64,000 nucleotides of DNA, taken from NCBI RefSeq assembly GCF_003003885.1, contig NZ_PVWN01000006.1, positions 62,001-126,000 of the forward strand, given 5' to 3'. The position numbers and the translations under genes are program-made. Source of the stretch: Chlorogloea sp. CCALA 695. Its GTDB lineage: Bacteria > Cyanobacteriota > Cyanobacteriia > Cyanobacteriales > Chroococcidiopsidaceae. How positions within the stretch are numbered: position 1 is the first letter of the stretch; every line of letters begins with the position of its first letter. The notes under the pieces are model-generated. The model was given only the letters and a program-made list of their open reading frames with translations. It had not been told where the DNA came from and searched no databases. Shown in pieces: positions 25,893 to 35,411 of this stretch.

Positions 25893-25934
25893 GTAACAAT
25901 CTCTACCAAAACCTAGTTCTAGATCGAGTAATTT
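25893..25934 (+). promoter_or_regulatory. NtcA-activated promoter of ntcB
   Basis: A GTA-N8-TAC box (25893-25906), exactly 22 bases, then TAATTT (25929-25934) matching TAN3T. The predicted start is near 25941. This is the third promoter in the window with identical box and spacing (others 1152 and 11670), and it places ntcB under NtcA as in other cyanobacteria. Confidence 0.83.
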
Positions 25935-25953
25935 TAGACTTGGGGATATAAAT

Positions 25954-25967
25954 GTAATTCAGGCTAC
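25954..25967 (+). promoter_or_regulatory. Second NtcA box in the ntcB leader
   Basis: Another perfect GTA-N8-TAC, centred about 20 bases downstream of the predicted transcription start and 7 bases before the ntcB ATG. At this position NtcA would block rather than activate, so it may limit expression or be coincidental. No -10 box with 22-base spacing can follow before the start codon. Confidence 0.5.
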
Positions 25968-25974
25968 AAACAAA

Positions 25975-26898
25975 ATGCGGCTAGAGCAGTTGCAAGCTTT
26001 TTTAGCGATCGCCGATACGGGCAGTTTTCAGCAAGCAGCGCGAAAATGTGGGGTGACTCAATCAACCATTAGTCGCCAAATTCAAGCATTAGAAGCCGAT
26101 TTAGGTGTAGCTTTGTTTCATCGCAACGCGGCTACTACCTTAACTTTAGGCGGCGATCGCTTTTTGCCTCGCGTCCGCAAAATTTGCCAAGAGTGGCGCA
26201 CGGCAACAGAAGAATTAGCCGATTTAGTGGCAGGAAAACAGCCAGAATTATGTGTTGCGGCAATTCATTCAATTTGCTCTCATTTTTTGCCGCCAGTGCT
26301 GCAACAATTTTGCCGCGACTATCCAGACGTACAGTTGCGCGTAACATCTTTAGGCAGCGATCGCGCTTTAAAAGTGCTTAAAGATGGCATGGTAGATTTG
26401 GCGATCGTCATGAATAATCGCTTTTTAACTGCTAGTTCTGAGATGGTAGTACAAGTGCTATACGATGAACCTATTGAGGTGCTAATGGCAGCAACTCACC
26501 CGCTTACAGCCTATGAATGGATACCTTGGGCGGAGTTAACTTGCTACCCACAGGTAGTATTTAAAGATGGCTATGGGATGCAACGGTTGGTACAAGACAG
26601 GTTTGATCGCGAAGGTGCAATACTCCAAGCAGTTGTAGAGGTAAATACTCTTGATGCTTTCCGGGGGGTAGTACGTCAAGGGGATATGGTTGCTTTGCTG
26701 CCACAATCGGCATTAATAGAAGCTCGTAACGATCCTACTCTGGCAGTGCGAGTATTGGGCAACGGCAGAAACGATTTGACACGCCGAGTTGTGATGGTAA
26801 CTACCCAAGATCGGCTAAAAATTCCCCCAATTCGTCGTTTTTGGGACTTGGTACAAGCATCTATCCCAGTGCCGGAAAAGATAGAAACAAGTGCTTAA
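25975..26898 (+). CDS. ntcB: LysR-type activator of nitrate assimilation NtcB
   Basis: 307 residues. The N-terminal winged helix-turn-helix (residues 3-60, GSFQQAARKCGVTQSTISRQIQALE) is followed by the LysR effector-binding fold. The start MRLEQLQAFLAIADTGSFQ and the gene's position before cnaT fit NtcB, which activates the nir operon in response to nitrite in Synechococcus and Anabaena. Other LysR regulators (CmpR, NdhR/RbcR) differ in their N termini and context. It has its own NtcA promoter, so NtcA controls the operon both directly and through NtcB. Confidence 0.8.
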   Translation: MRLEQLQAFLAIADTGSFQQAARKCGVTQSTISRQIQALEADLGVALFHRNAATTLTLGGDRFLPRVRKICQEWRTATEELADLVAGKQPELCVAAIHSICSHFLPPVLQQFCRDYPDVQLRVTSLGSDRALKVLKDGMVDLAIVMNNRFLTASSEMVVQVLYDEPIEVLMAATHPLTAYEWIPWAELTCYPQVVFKDGYGMQRLVQDRFDREGAILQAVVEVNTLDAFRGVVRQGDMVALLPQSALIEARNDPTLAVRVLGNGRNDLTRRVVMVTTQDRLKIPPIRRFWDLVQASIPVPEKIETSA

Positions 26899-26899
26899 A

Positions 26900-26941
26900 T
26901 TGGGAATTGGTAATTGGTAATTGGTAATTGGGAATAGGTAA
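26900..26941 (+). repeat. Six tandem heptamers, TTGGKAA type
   Basis: Perfectly phased heptamers TTGGGAA, TTGGTAA (three times), TTGGGAA, TAGGTAA fill the gap between ntcB and cnaT and run to four bases before the cnaT ATG. They are the short tandemly repeated repetitive sequences known from cyanobacteria. They leave no ordinary Shine-Dalgarno, so copy number could affect cnaT translation. Confidence 0.85.
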
Positions 26942-26944
26942 TGG

Positions 26945-27991
26945 ATGAGTATTGTATTTAGAGAATTTTTAAAAAAAGTAGGTAGTGGGGTGCATACGGG
27001 AGAAGATTTGACCCGCGCGGAGTCAATGGCGGCAACAAAAATGATGCTACTAGCTTCGGCAACCCCCGCCCAAATCGGTGCATTTATGATCGCCCACCGG
27101 ATTAAGCGCCCGACGGGAGAAGAATTAGCCGGAATGCTTGATGCTTACACAGAATTAGGGGCAAAACTGCAACCAATTAATTCAGCGATCTCGCCAATTG
27201 TGATGGGAATACCCTATGATGGCAGGTCGCGTACTGCACCAATTAGCCCCATAACAGCGTTACTTTTAGTTACGGCAAATCAGCCAGTAATTATGCACGG
27301 GAGCGAGCGATCGCCTACTAAGTACGGATTACCATTAATAGAGATTTGGCAAGGCTTAGGCGTTGATTTTAGTAAGCTATCTTTGGCGCAAACTCAACAG
27401 GTATTTGAGACAACAGGACTAGGATTTGTCTACTTACCTCAACACTTTAGTCAAGCACAAGTCATATTTGATTACCGCGATCAAATCGGCAAACGTCCGC
27501 CCTTTGCGACAATGGAATTAGTCTGGTGTCCTTATGCTGGGGATGCTCATATTATTGCTGGCTTTGTACATCCGCCCACTGAAGGAATGTTTCAAGGCGC
27601 TTTAACTTTGCGGGGAACAAGTAGTTTTACAACCGTTAAGGGATTAGAAGGTAGTTGTGACTTACCGCGCGATCGCACGGCAATTATCGGCGTATTTAAG
27701 GACAATGCTTTAGTAGAACACTTGCACCTATCCGCCCGTGACTATGATTTTAGTAACAGAAATGTACCTCTAACTTCCACTCCAGAGTTAATAGCCGCTA
27801 TGGAAACAGTCTTGCAAGGTAAACCCTCTGAATTAATGCAAAGTGCCTTGTGGAATGGCGGTTTTTATCTGTGGCGTAGCGGTATTTGCTCCGATATGCG
27901 ATCGGGTATTGCCAAAGCAGAAGAATTATTAATTGGCGGTGAAGTTGCCCAAAAACTAGAACAAATTAGTCAATTTGTGGCTTCAGTTTAA
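26945..27991 (+). CDS. cnaT: CnaT, anthranilate phosphoribosyltransferase-like nitrate-assimilation regulator
   Basis: 348 residues of the TrpD-like glycosyltransferase family 3: an all-helical N-terminal domain (residues 1-70, ATPAQIGAFMIAHRIKRPTGEEL) and an alpha/beta domain with GIPYDGRSRTAPIS in place of the canonical KHGNR/GTGGD loops. True TrpD keeps those loops, so it probably does not make tryptophan. In Anabaena the orthologous gene beside ntcB (cnaT, all0601) is needed for expression of the nir operon; context and family agree here. It follows ntcB across a heptamer repeat and ends in a nine-base tail-to-tail overlap with mntH. Confidence 0.8.
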   Translation: MSIVFREFLKKVGSGVHTGEDLTRAESMAATKMMLLASATPAQIGAFMIAHRIKRPTGEELAGMLDAYTELGAKLQPINSAISPIVMGIPYDGRSRTAPISPITALLLVTANQPVIMHGSERSPTKYGLPLIEIWQGLGVDFSKLSLAQTQQVFETTGLGFVYLPQHFSQAQVIFDYRDQIGKRPPFATMELVWCPYAGDAHIIAGFVHPPTEGMFQGALTLRGTSSFTTVKGLEGSCDLPRDRTAIIGVFKDNALVEHLHLSARDYDFSNRNVPLTSTPELIAAMETVLQGKPSELMQSALWNGGFYLWRSGICSDMRSGIAKAEELLIGGEVAQKLEQISQFVASV

Positions 27992-29305
27992 ATTAAACCA
28001 GCTTAAAAAAGTTTGGATTAGCAGCCAGATATTTAAGCCAGCGATCGTGAAGGCTACTGTCCATGCAAGTATCTTCAACCATAAAGGATTAACAAATTCT
28101 CCCATCAGGCGACGTTTACTTGTAAACATTACCAGTGGGAATACCGCAAAAGATAACTGTAGACTTAAAACAACTTGGCTAGAAACTAGCAAACTTCCGG
28201 TACTTTCTTCACCAAACAAAATAATTGTAATTACCGCCGGAACGATCGCCAGCATTCTAGTTGCCAAACGACGCAACCAAGAAGGTAAACGTAGGTGTAA
28301 AAAGCCTTCCATTACAATTTGCCCAGCCAAGGTTGCTGTCAGCGTTGAACTTTGCCCTGAAGCCAGTAAAGCCAACCCAAAAATAGCACTAGCCGCGCCA
28401 ACTCCTAACAATGGTGAGAGAAGTTTGTAAGCATCCTGAATTTCTGCGACATCTTGATTACCGGAAAAATGAAACGTAGCCGCCGAAACAATTAAAATAG
28501 CTGAATTGATAAATAATGCTAAAGATAAAGCCACTGTCGAATCAATCGTACCAAACTTAATCGCTTCCCATTTTTTTTCGCTAGTGGGTTGAAAGTCGCG
28601 GGTTTGCACAATAGATGAATGTAAATATAAATTGTGCGGCATTACCGTCGCCCCTAGAATACCGATCGCAATGTAAAGCATTTCTGGATTTTGTAAAATC
28701 TCCAACTTAGGTGCATATCCTAGTAAAATCCCTCCAGCATCAGGTTGAGAAAAAATAATTTCGGCAGTAAAACAGATACCCACCGTTGCTACTAGCGTAA
28801 TTACCAGTGCTTCCACGTACCGAAAGCCTTTATTTTGCAAAAATAACAATACAAGTATATCTATCGCTGTAATGCACACTCCCCATAGTAAAGGAATCCC
28901 AAACAGCAGTTGCAGAGCGATCGCACTTCCCAATAACTCCGCTAAATCACAAGCTGCGATCGCAATTTCACACAGTACCCACAAACAAAAGTTAATCCGG
29001 GGACTAAAATAATCTCGGCAAGCTTGGGCTAAATCTCGTCCTGTGGCTACACCCAACCGCACACACAACGACTGTAGCAAGATCGCCATCAAATTTGAAA
29101 CCAAAATCACCGATAGCAATGTATAGCCAAATTTAGACCCTCCAGCAATATCTGTTGCCCAGTTACCAGGATCCATATAGCCGACAGAAACAAGATAACC
29201 CGGCCCAGCATAAGCCAGCATCTTGCGCCAAAAGCCTTTACCTTCAGGGATTTTAATACTCCGATGAACTTCCGGGAGGCTAGGACGATTTTCTGGGGTA
29301 GTCAT
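27983..29305 (-). CDS. mntH: Nramp-type manganese/divalent metal transporter
   Basis: 440 residues, about eleven membrane helices. The two Nramp signatures are clear: DPGN at residues 45-48 in helix 1 and MPHNLYLHSS in helix 6, which together bind the metal ion. It is a proton-coupled Mn2+/Fe2+ importer of the plasma membrane. The start at 29305 gives a hydrophilic N tail of about 30 residues, as usual. No yybP-ykoY riboswitch was recognised upstream. Its 3' end overlaps cnaT by nine bases. Confidence 0.93.
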   Translation of the reverse strand: MTTPENRPSLPEVHRSIKIPEGKGFWRKMLAYAGPGYLVSVGYMDPGNWATDIAGGSKFGYTLLSVILVSNLMAILLQSLCVRLGVATGRDLAQACRDYFSPRINFCLWVLCEIAIAACDLAELLGSAIALQLLFGIPLLWGVCITAIDILVLLFLQNKGFRYVEALVITLVATVGICFTAEIIFSQPDAGGILLGYAPKLEILQNPEMLYIAIGILGATVMPHNLYLHSSIVQTRDFQPTSEKKWEAIKFGTIDSTVALSLALFINSAILIVSAATFHFSGNQDVAEIQDAYKLLSPLLGVGAASAIFGLALLASGQSSTLTATLAGQIVMEGFLHLRLPSWLRRLATRMLAIVPAVITIILFGEESTGSLLVSSQVVLSLQLSFAVFPLVMFTSKRRLMGEFVNPLWLKILAWTVAFTIAGLNIWLLIQTFLSWFNLN

Positions 29306-29603
29306 TCATTTTGCCGCTTGCTGTTCTCATAATATTTTCATAATCTTAGCAAATTATCAATAACAAGCGTTCGATTAGTATCGGTGCAAAAGCCTACAAG
29401 ATAGACAGGAAAAGCATCTTAGCAATTATAAAATATTGCTTTGTTTATATTTTTGTAGACTACGAATTTTGATGTAGAGACGTTGCAATGCAATGTCTCT
29501 ACATTGGTTTTTAGATCGCGCTTTGGGTGTGTTTGGATTAGCAACGATGTGGGAGCGGTATTTGCTGACGTAAGAGTTGCTTTAGCAGCGATTTTTAACG
29601 CTA
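29306..29603. other. Spacer between mntH and the YdeP-type gene
   Basis: 298 bases. It contains the palindromic repeat at 29472-29504 and otherwise only AT-rich sequence. It must include the mntH promoter (minus strand); I cannot assign its boxes. No gene seen. Confidence 0.5.
29472..29504 (+). repeat. Palindromic dispersed repeat
   Basis: Ten-base perfect arms ATGTAGAGAC (29472-29481) and GTCTCTACAT (29495-29504) around a GCAATGCA-type centre. A diverged copy is at 18832-18858. It could form a hairpin in RNA from either strand and might end transcripts. Confidence 0.75.
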
Positions 29604-31892
29604 CTAGAGTGTTGAAATAGGTTGAGCGTAAACGATCGCCGGAACTCGTTTAAAAGCTGGCGTACCCGATCGCACATCAATCCTGGCTTTAAAAATAGCA
29701 TTAGCTTCAGGGTAAAACATCAATGCCGCACCTTGCCTAACGCTGCCGTAAATAACCTCTACATTCTCTAATTTGCCTGCGTCTCCTTGGACAGTGACAA
29801 GAGCGCGACTTTCTAAGTTTGCTTTCTCTGCGTCTTTATGGTTCATTAAAATACAATTGCGATGGGGCATTCCGCGATACTGGTCATGTAACTTATAAAC
29901 AACCGTATTGTGCTGGGAATAACTACGCGCTGTAATCAAAGCTATAACTACATTTGGCACAGACTCAGACACGCCAAAATCTTCCTGAGTTGGTAAGGTA
30001 AGATCGGGTAAAGGAGTCGCAAACATTATTGCTTTTCCCGAAGGAGTGGGAAATTTTGGTTCAGTAAAAATGCGTCCTGAAATTGTAAATTCTTCTTTTG
30101 TTGCATCAATTTGAGCGATTTTTTCGTAACCAGGAATTGTTTGGGCAATTAGTTGACGGACGTATTGCGGATTTTGCAACTTTAGCCAATTAATCGGCGA
30201 AACGCCATGCAAGCGATGGGCAAGTTGCGTCAAAAACTCCACCTCAGAAATTAAATCTGCATCTTTAAGGTGGGTTGTACCTTCATCGCTCAATCGGACA
30301 AAATTATTACCAGATTCACTCGTTGTTTTGTGGGGATTCTCAAATCGAGCAAATACGGGAATAACGATTGTATTTTTTTTCCCTAACCCGTGAAAATGTC
30401 CGAGATTGGGCTTAGTGGCAAGATAGATAACAGTGTCAATTTTAGCTAAAGCTCGTTTTGCCTGGGTAGAGTCGGGATTTGCTGAAAATAAATTTCCACC
30501 CAAACAGATTAGAGTATCTACTTTCCCAGCATCCGCCGCTTCTATAAGCTTGCGCGTATCGTATCCTGAAGCCAATTCAAGACTTCGCCCCAAAAGTTTC
30601 TCTAAAGCCGTTTTAATCTCTTTTTTCAGGTGAATAGTTACACCCATAGATCCGAAGCCTTGGACGTTAGAATGTCCGCGTATCGGCATTGTTCCCGCGC
30701 CTGCTTTGCCTGCATTGCCTGTAATTAAAGCAGTATTAGCAATACTAAAAACATTATCTACACTGTTTGCTTGCTGAGTTACGCCCATCGCCCAACCAAA
30801 GACAACCAATTGAGAACTAGAAATTACTTTAGCGGCGGATTCTATCTCACTTTTTGTCACGCCGCAAGTATTAGTAATAGTTTCCCAACTGGTAGAAGTA
30901 GCGCTTTCTAATACTGCTTCCCAACCTTCGGTATGAGCTTGCAAATAAGCAGTTTTAACTAAACCTTGCTCAATTAGATATTTTTGAATACCCACAAATA
31001 AAGCAACATCGCTACCGGGAATTGGTTGTAAGTAAAGATTTGCTATATCTGATCCTGTAAGCAAAGACTTTATGGGAAAAGCTGGCGAACCAAACTTAAC
31101 TAAACCAATTTCAACAATGGGATTAATGACAATTACTTTACCACCGCGATCGCGCAACTTAATTAGTTCGTTCATCAAACGCGGATGGTTGTAGGCGGGG
31201 TTTGAACCAATTAATACTACACAGTCTGACTTCTCTAGGTTCTCCAAACTTACCATCGAAGTACCAAAACCAAACATCTGTTTAAGTGCTGTAGTTGAAG
31301 GGGCATGGCATAAATCCGAGCAATCTGCCAAATTATTAGAACCAAGCACCCGCATCATTAATTGTAATAAGTAAGCCGCTTCATTAGAAGAACGTCCCGA
31401 ACTATAAGAGGCGACTCTCTCCGGCTGCTTTTGAAAGGCATCAGTAGCGATATTGTATATCTCTTGCCAAGAAATGCGATCGTAATGAGATTGTCCTTCT
31501 CTCAAAATCATCGGAAAGCTGAGTCTCCCCAATCTATCAGCTTCGTAAGAAGTCAGCTTTTGCAACTGTTCGATAGTATTTTCAGTAAAAATAGAAACTG
31601 GGACGGGAGGTTTAATTTCTGCTGAAATTGCCTCAACACTTTTCATACAGCGCTGGAGTTTTTCACCATTTTCATTAGTAAAGCCGCCTTTTTGTCCCCC
31701 CGTTCCCCAAGCACAGGATAAGCAAGCGCTTTTATGTAGTAAGGTTTGCCACAATTTCGCCCCTTCTGGTGATAGAGTATGCTTTGCCCAATACTCAATT
31801 ATTGGTAAACTGCCTCCAATATTAGGTGTTGCGTCATTTTTATCTTCTAGGAGTGGGTTAGATTGATTATCAGTTGTTTGATCTAGATCCAT
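29604..31892 (-). CDS. FdhF/YdeP-family molybdopterin oxidoreductase
   Basis: 762 residues of the YdeP-type alpha subunit family related to formate dehydrogenase. It has an N-terminal cysteine pair CLSC (Cys57, Cys60) in SACLSCAWGTGGQKGGF, an incomplete set of Fe-S ligands typical for YdeP. SDLCHAPSTTAL is near the position of the metal-ligand residue, and molybdopterin-dinucleotide segments include SGRSSNEAAYLLQ, RGHSNVQGFGSMG and the C-terminal MNHKDAEKANLES. E. coli YdeP is linked to acid resistance; the true substrate of cyanobacterial members is unknown. It needs the same bis-MGD cofactor as NarB. Likely cytoplasmic, no signal peptide. Confidence 0.85.
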   Translation of the reverse strand: MDLDQTTDNQSNPLLEDKNDATPNIGGSLPIIEYWAKHTLSPEGAKLWQTLLHKSACLSCAWGTGGQKGGFTNENGEKLQRCMKSVEAISAEIKPPVPVSIFTENTIEQLQKLTSYEADRLGRLSFPMILREGQSHYDRISWQEIYNIATDAFQKQPERVASYSSGRSSNEAAYLLQLMMRVLGSNNLADCSDLCHAPSTTALKQMFGFGTSMVSLENLEKSDCVVLIGSNPAYNHPRLMNELIKLRDRGGKVIVINPIVEIGLVKFGSPAFPIKSLLTGSDIANLYLQPIPGSDVALFVGIQKYLIEQGLVKTAYLQAHTEGWEAVLESATSTSWETITNTCGVTKSEIESAAKVISSSQLVVFGWAMGVTQQANSVDNVFSIANTALITGNAGKAGAGTMPIRGHSNVQGFGSMGVTIHLKKEIKTALEKLLGRSLELASGYDTRKLIEAADAGKVDTLICLGGNLFSANPDSTQAKRALAKIDTVIYLATKPNLGHFHGLGKKNTIVIPVFARFENPHKTTSESGNNFVRLSDEGTTHLKDADLISEVEFLTQLAHRLHGVSPINWLKLQNPQYVRQLIAQTIPGYEKIAQIDATKEEFTISGRIFTEPKFPTPSGKAIMFATPLPDLTLPTQEDFGVSESVPNVVIALITARSYSQHNTVVYKLHDQYRGMPHRNCILMNHKDAEKANLESRALVTVQGDAGKLENVEVIYGSVRQGAALMFYPEANAIFKARIDVRSGTPAFKRVPAIVYAQPISTL

Positions 31893-31989
31893 ACCGCTTA
31901 TGTTCTCCTAGAAGAATTGAACTAATAATATTTTAGGCGAAGTCCCCAGCGTCATAACTAACAATTGTTTTAAATACTTGCTTAGAAAC

Positions 31990-32817
31990 ATGAAAAAACT
32001 AACCCGCCGTACTTTTATTACTACAGCAACTTTCGCCACAGGTTTTGCTTTAGCCGTACAACCTATTTCTGCCAAAGTAATTACCACTGACTCCAAGGGA
32101 TTAATTGCCGGAATGGTCAAAGTTCCGGTCAAAGATGGCGAAATTCCAGCTTATCGGGCGATGCCTAGCACGGGTGAAAATTTCCCTATTGTTTTGGTGA
32201 TTCAAGAGATTTTTGGTGTACACGAACATATACAAGATGTTTGCCGCCGCTTTGCTAAACTTGGCTATAGTGCGATCGCGCCGCAATTATTTATCCGTCA
32301 AGGCGATGTTCTGCGCCTAAGTAATATTGACGAAATCCGCAAAGTAGTAGCCAAAGTACCCGACGAGCAAGTTTTATCCGATTTAGATGCGACGGTAAAC
32401 TGGGTAATAAAGTCAGCAAAGGGTAATGCTAATAGATTAGGAATTACAGGCTTTTGCTGGGGTGGGCGCATTACTTGGCTGTACGCCGCTCACAATCCAA
32501 AAGTTAAAGCTGGTGTAGCTTGGTATGGGCGATTAGTGGGGGATAAAACTAATTTAACTCCCAATCATCCTGTTGATATTGCCTCTAACTTAAAAGTCCC
32601 TGTTTTAGGGCTTTATGGCGGTAAAGATACAGGTATTCCTTTAGAAACTGTAGAGCAAATGCGCCAAGCCTTGAATAAAAACAATAAATCTGAAATTATT
32701 GTTTATCCTAATGCACCCCACGCCTTCTTTGCCGATTATCGCCCCTCCTACCGCCAAAAAGAAGCAAAACTTGGCTGGCAACGCCTCCAAGCCTGGTTTA
32801 AGCAGCACGGTGTTTAA
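31990..32817 (+). CDS. Tat-exported dienelactone hydrolase-family protein
   Basis: 275 residues from the ATG at 31990; a TTG at 31978 is less likely because it places extra residues before the signal. The N terminus has a twin-arginine motif (TRRTF), a hydrophobic core and a cleavage-like site near residue 28. The alpha/beta-hydrolase core shows the dienelactone hydrolase nucleophile elbow GFCWGG with Cys156, an acidic residue in YGGKD and a His in NAPHAF. It probably hydrolyses an ester or lactone in the periplasm. It is divergent from the YdeP-type gene, with a 97-base gap. Confidence 0.88.
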   Translation: MKKLTRRTFITTATFATGFALAVQPISAKVITTDSKGLIAGMVKVPVKDGEIPAYRAMPSTGENFPIVLVIQEIFGVHEHIQDVCRRFAKLGYSAIAPQLFIRQGDVLRLSNIDEIRKVVAKVPDEQVLSDLDATVNWVIKSAKGNANRLGITGFCWGGRITWLYAAHNPKVKAGVAWYGRLVGDKTNLTPNHPVDIASNLKVPVLGLYGGKDTGIPLETVEQMRQALNKNNKSEIIVYPNAPHAFFADYRPSYRQKEAKLGWQRLQAWFKQHGV

Positions 32818-32944
32818 AAAATGCTACTTTTACCTTACTCGCCGATCACCAAATCGTTATCAAAATAGTCATACTAAGGCTAAACCTTAAATTTTTTGTT
32901 GGCGCTCAAACTCTCAAAGCTGGTCTAGGCATTGTTTTAAATAA

Positions 32945-33016
32945 AGCCGATGGCGGGATTTGAACCCGCGGCCAACTGATTACGAATCAGTTACTCTACC
33001 ACTGAGCCACATCGGC
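32945..33016 (-). tRNA. tRNA-Thr (anticodon CGT)
   Basis: 72 bases on the minus strand form a full cloverleaf. The acceptor arms GCCGATG (33016-33010) and CATCGGC (32952-32946) pair perfectly. The D-arm has GCTCAGTGGTAGAGT, the anticodon arm ACTGA/TCAGT with loop TTCGTAA gives anticodon CGT (codon ACG), and the T-arm has GGGTTCAAATCCC. No CCA is encoded and no intron is present. Confidence 0.95.
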
Positions 33017-33050
33017 ACACAATTTATTATCTTATCAGTTTTAAATCATC

Positions 33051-33323
33051 ATGGTCAAACCACCGAATAACAAACGTTTCACAAACGAGCAATATGATCG
33101 CCTAAAGGCTGAAGCCGCCGCACCTTACCGAGGGCTACGAAAGTTTATATATATAGCTTTTGGTGCTTCGGGCTTTGTGGGCGCACTGGTATTTTTGGCG
33201 CAAATAGCCGCCGGAAAAGAGGCGGATGCGCCGCTATCCAACCTTGCTTTGCAAGTAGGAGTTGTTGCTTTAATGGTTTTCCTATTCCGTTGGGACAAAG
33301 AATCACCAAAAATTCCTAAGTAA
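33051..33323 (+). CDS. DUF3493 / low-PSII-accumulation-type membrane protein
   Basis: 90 residues. A charged N terminus (FTNEQYDRLKAEAAAPYRGLRKFIY) precedes two membrane helices (about 33-50 and 62-80). This is the DUF3493 pattern also found at the C terminus of plant LPA1/Rep27 photosystem II assembly factors. It probably sits in the thylakoid or plasma membrane. A role in PSII biogenesis is inferred from the plant proteins only. A bidirectional terminator follows at 33543. Confidence 0.8.
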   Translation: MVKPPNNKRFTNEQYDRLKAEAAAPYRGLRKFIYIAFGASGFVGALVFLAQIAAGKEADAPLSNLALQVGVVALMVFLFRWDKESPKIPK

Positions 33324-33542
33324 GATTATTGTTATTTCAGCAATTTTATTTACTTTAATTAAAAAATAAACACCTACAGACAACAAAGATAAAGAAATTA
33401 TTAGGGAATCTACTTAATTTGCTAGATGCTGCAATGATAGAAATTAATTGCAACAGGGTTAAATAATTTAAAAACCCTGAATATAAAACGAACACTTTAA
33501 CATCGGGTCAATTATATATAAGACCCAGCCGATCATAAAACT

Positions 33543-33577
33543 AAAACGCCAGAGTCTCTAATCGGATCTGGCGTTTT
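33543..33577 (+). terminator. Bidirectional rho-independent terminator
   Basis: 11-bp perfect stem, AAAACGCCAGA (33543-33553) with TCTGGCGTTTT (33567-33577), and a 13-base loop. The plus strand ends in a run of T; the minus strand also ends in TTTT. It lies between two convergent genes (ends 33323 and 33588) and can serve both. Confidence 0.85.
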
Positions 33578-33587
33578 TTAATTGCAA

Positions 33588-35411
33588 TTAAGGAACTCGG
33601 ACAACGTAGGGAGATGCGATCGCTTGAGCGCGTCCAGTATTCACCAAAGCTTGATAAACAAAGGCTGCAACCTCCGCGCGCGTAGCATCGCGGTTAGGGT
33701 TCAACTGTGTAGGAATAGGATAATTTACCACTAATTGCCTTACTGTCGCCGCCGATACGGGATCGGTAGCATAGTTAGGAATTTGCGCCGCATCAGCGTA
33801 AGTAGCCAAAGCATTGGGATTATTCGCTGAGAGTTTTAGACCATTAGCTAAAGAAACTAGAGACTGTACGCGAGGAATTGCTTGCTGCGGTTGAAATAAT
33901 CCGCCGGGATACCCTGCTACAAAGCCGCCCTTGTAAGCAGTTTGGATTGCTTGATAAGCCCAGAAATTCTGCTTAACATCTGTAAATTCTTGCGCTTCTC
34001 GCATTGATGGCGGCGCAAAAGCTTTACTAAGAATTGTTGCAAATTGAGCGCGAGTTACTGGATCTGTGGGCTTAAATGAGCCATCAGGAAAACCAGCAAT
34101 TACATTTTTAGCAATCAAAGCCTCAATATAAGGTTGCGCCCAATAACCCTGAATATCGCGGAATGTACCTTGTCTAATTGCTGGGCGGTTGACTGTAGCC
34201 GCAACAAAAGTTACATTACCAGAGATTTTTTCTGGCTCAATATCGTTACCAGTTGCCGTAATTGTATTACTGCGCGTTGAGTTGTAGACATCATAACGAG
34301 TATTATTGCGGATGAGATTATTCCCTGGATTTTCCGCCGTACCAATATCTGGTTGGGCGCTGGCGGTAATAACCACCCCATCTTGTTTACTGTTTTCAAT
34401 GAAATTACTGCGTAGTGTAGGACGAGCAGAATCAGAAATAAACAGCCCTACTCGATTTTGGTAAAGTTGGTTATTAGCAACTTGTGGCGTAGAAGTACCA
34501 CCAATAGCCAAACCAAAACCAGTATCCAAAAATAAGTTATTGCGAATTTGACCGCTTGCAGTTTTAGCTATAGAAATACCATTACCACTATTTTGCGTAA
34601 AAACATTGTTCTCAATAATGGGGTTAGCATTACCCGTCACAAAAATACCATCGCGGTTATTGATCGTAAAAGTATTATTTTTGATGGTGGGATTAGTAGA
34701 CTCAATCCATAAACCTGTACCCCGACTACTAGGGTTAGCGATCGTCACTCCTGCAACTGTACCGCCAGAGTCAGCACGAATTGTCACGTTTTGACGAGCA
34801 AAAGTAGGGCTAACATAATTACCACTACCAATAATTACTCTAGTTTGACCTTTGGTAGACTCATCGCCGCTCAAAGTTACGCCGGACTTGATATTTAGGG
34901 GAAAAACTTCGCCACTCGTCGCGCTATAAATTCCTGGCGCTAGTTGGACGACGCTGCCCGATTGTGCTTGATTGAGCGCTGAAGAAATGGTCTTGTAAGG
35001 CGCTTGGGCGCTCCCTGTGGCATTATCTGCACCATTTACCGGATCTACATAAATAACCGATCCGCTTGTAGGATTTGGGGTAGTTGTAGGGGATGGTGTA
35101 ACTGTAGGGGTAGGCGATGGTGTAACTGTAGGGGTAGGCGATGGTGTAGGCGTGGGTGGAAATAGCGGGGTTGGCGTAGGCGATGAAGTTGGTACAACTA
35201 CTGGCGATGGTGTAACTGTAGGGGTAGGCGATGGCGATGAGTTGGGTACAGTGGGGACAATAACTTGAGCAATGGTAGATGCGATCGCCTTATTCTTAAA
35301 TAATATTGCTCCACCGCCCACAACTAAAGCTGCGGCTAGTATTGCCTGTAAATGTAAGCTATTGGTATAAAAAGTCTTCAATTGATGTTGATCGAAACCC
35401 TGTTTAGGCAT
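33588..35411 (-). CDS. SLH-domain, beta-helix surface protein with Pro/Thr-rich linker
   Basis: 607 residues. A membrane/signal segment (about 22-50, [18 protein letters not shown]) leads into a repetitive [13 protein letters not shown] linker (about 55-115). A DUF1565/right-handed beta-helix domain follows (about 118-390: [22 protein letters not shown], then repeated [18 protein letters not shown] and TPQVANNQL turns). The C-terminal part carries S-layer-homology modules ([16 protein letters not shown]...[17 protein letters not shown] and two weaker copies). It probably sits in the cell envelope, with SLH binding wall polymers and the helix binding or cutting polysaccharide. The linker is encoded by imperfect DNA repeats around 35090-35235 that may vary in length. 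Confidence 0.88.
   Translation of the reverse strand: MPKQGFDQHQLKTFYTNSLHLQAILAAALVVGGGAILFKNKAIASTIAQVIVPTVPNSSPSPTPTVTPSPVVVPTSSPTPTPLFPPTPTPSPTPTVTPSPTPTVTPSPTTTPNPTSGSVIYVDPVNGADNATGSAQAPYKTISSALNQAQSGSVVQLAPGIYSATSGEVFPLNIKSGVTLSGDESTKGQTRVIIGSGNYVSPTFARQNVTIRADSGGTVAGVTIANPSSRGTGLWIESTNPTIKNNTFTINNRDGIFVTGNANPIIENNVFTQNSGNGISIAKTASGQIRNNLFLDTGFGLAIGGTSTPQVANNQLYQNRVGLFISDSARPTLRSNFIENSKQDGVVITASAQPDIGTAENPGNNLIRNNTRYDVYNSTRSNTITATGNDIEPEKISGNVTFVAATVNRPAIRQGTFRDIQGYWAQPYIEALIAKNVIAGFPDGSFKPTDPVTRAQFATILSKAFAPPSMREAQEFTDVKQNFWAYQAIQTAYKGGFVAGYPGGLFQPQQAIPRVQSLVSLANGLKLSANNPNALATYADAAQIPNYATDPVSAATVRQLVVNYPIPTQLNPNRDATRAEVAAFVYQALVNTGRAQAIASPYVVRVP

Noticed and set aside
29380..29400. 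NtcA box between mntH and the YdeP-type gene
   Set aside because: Only GTG-N8-TAC can be found, and no -10 box at 20-24 bases follows. Too weak to list.
33588..35411. Pectate lyase or other named beta-helix enzyme
   Set aside because: The beta-helix turns and DUF1565 wording are present, but no catalytic residues of a specific lyase could be recognised.
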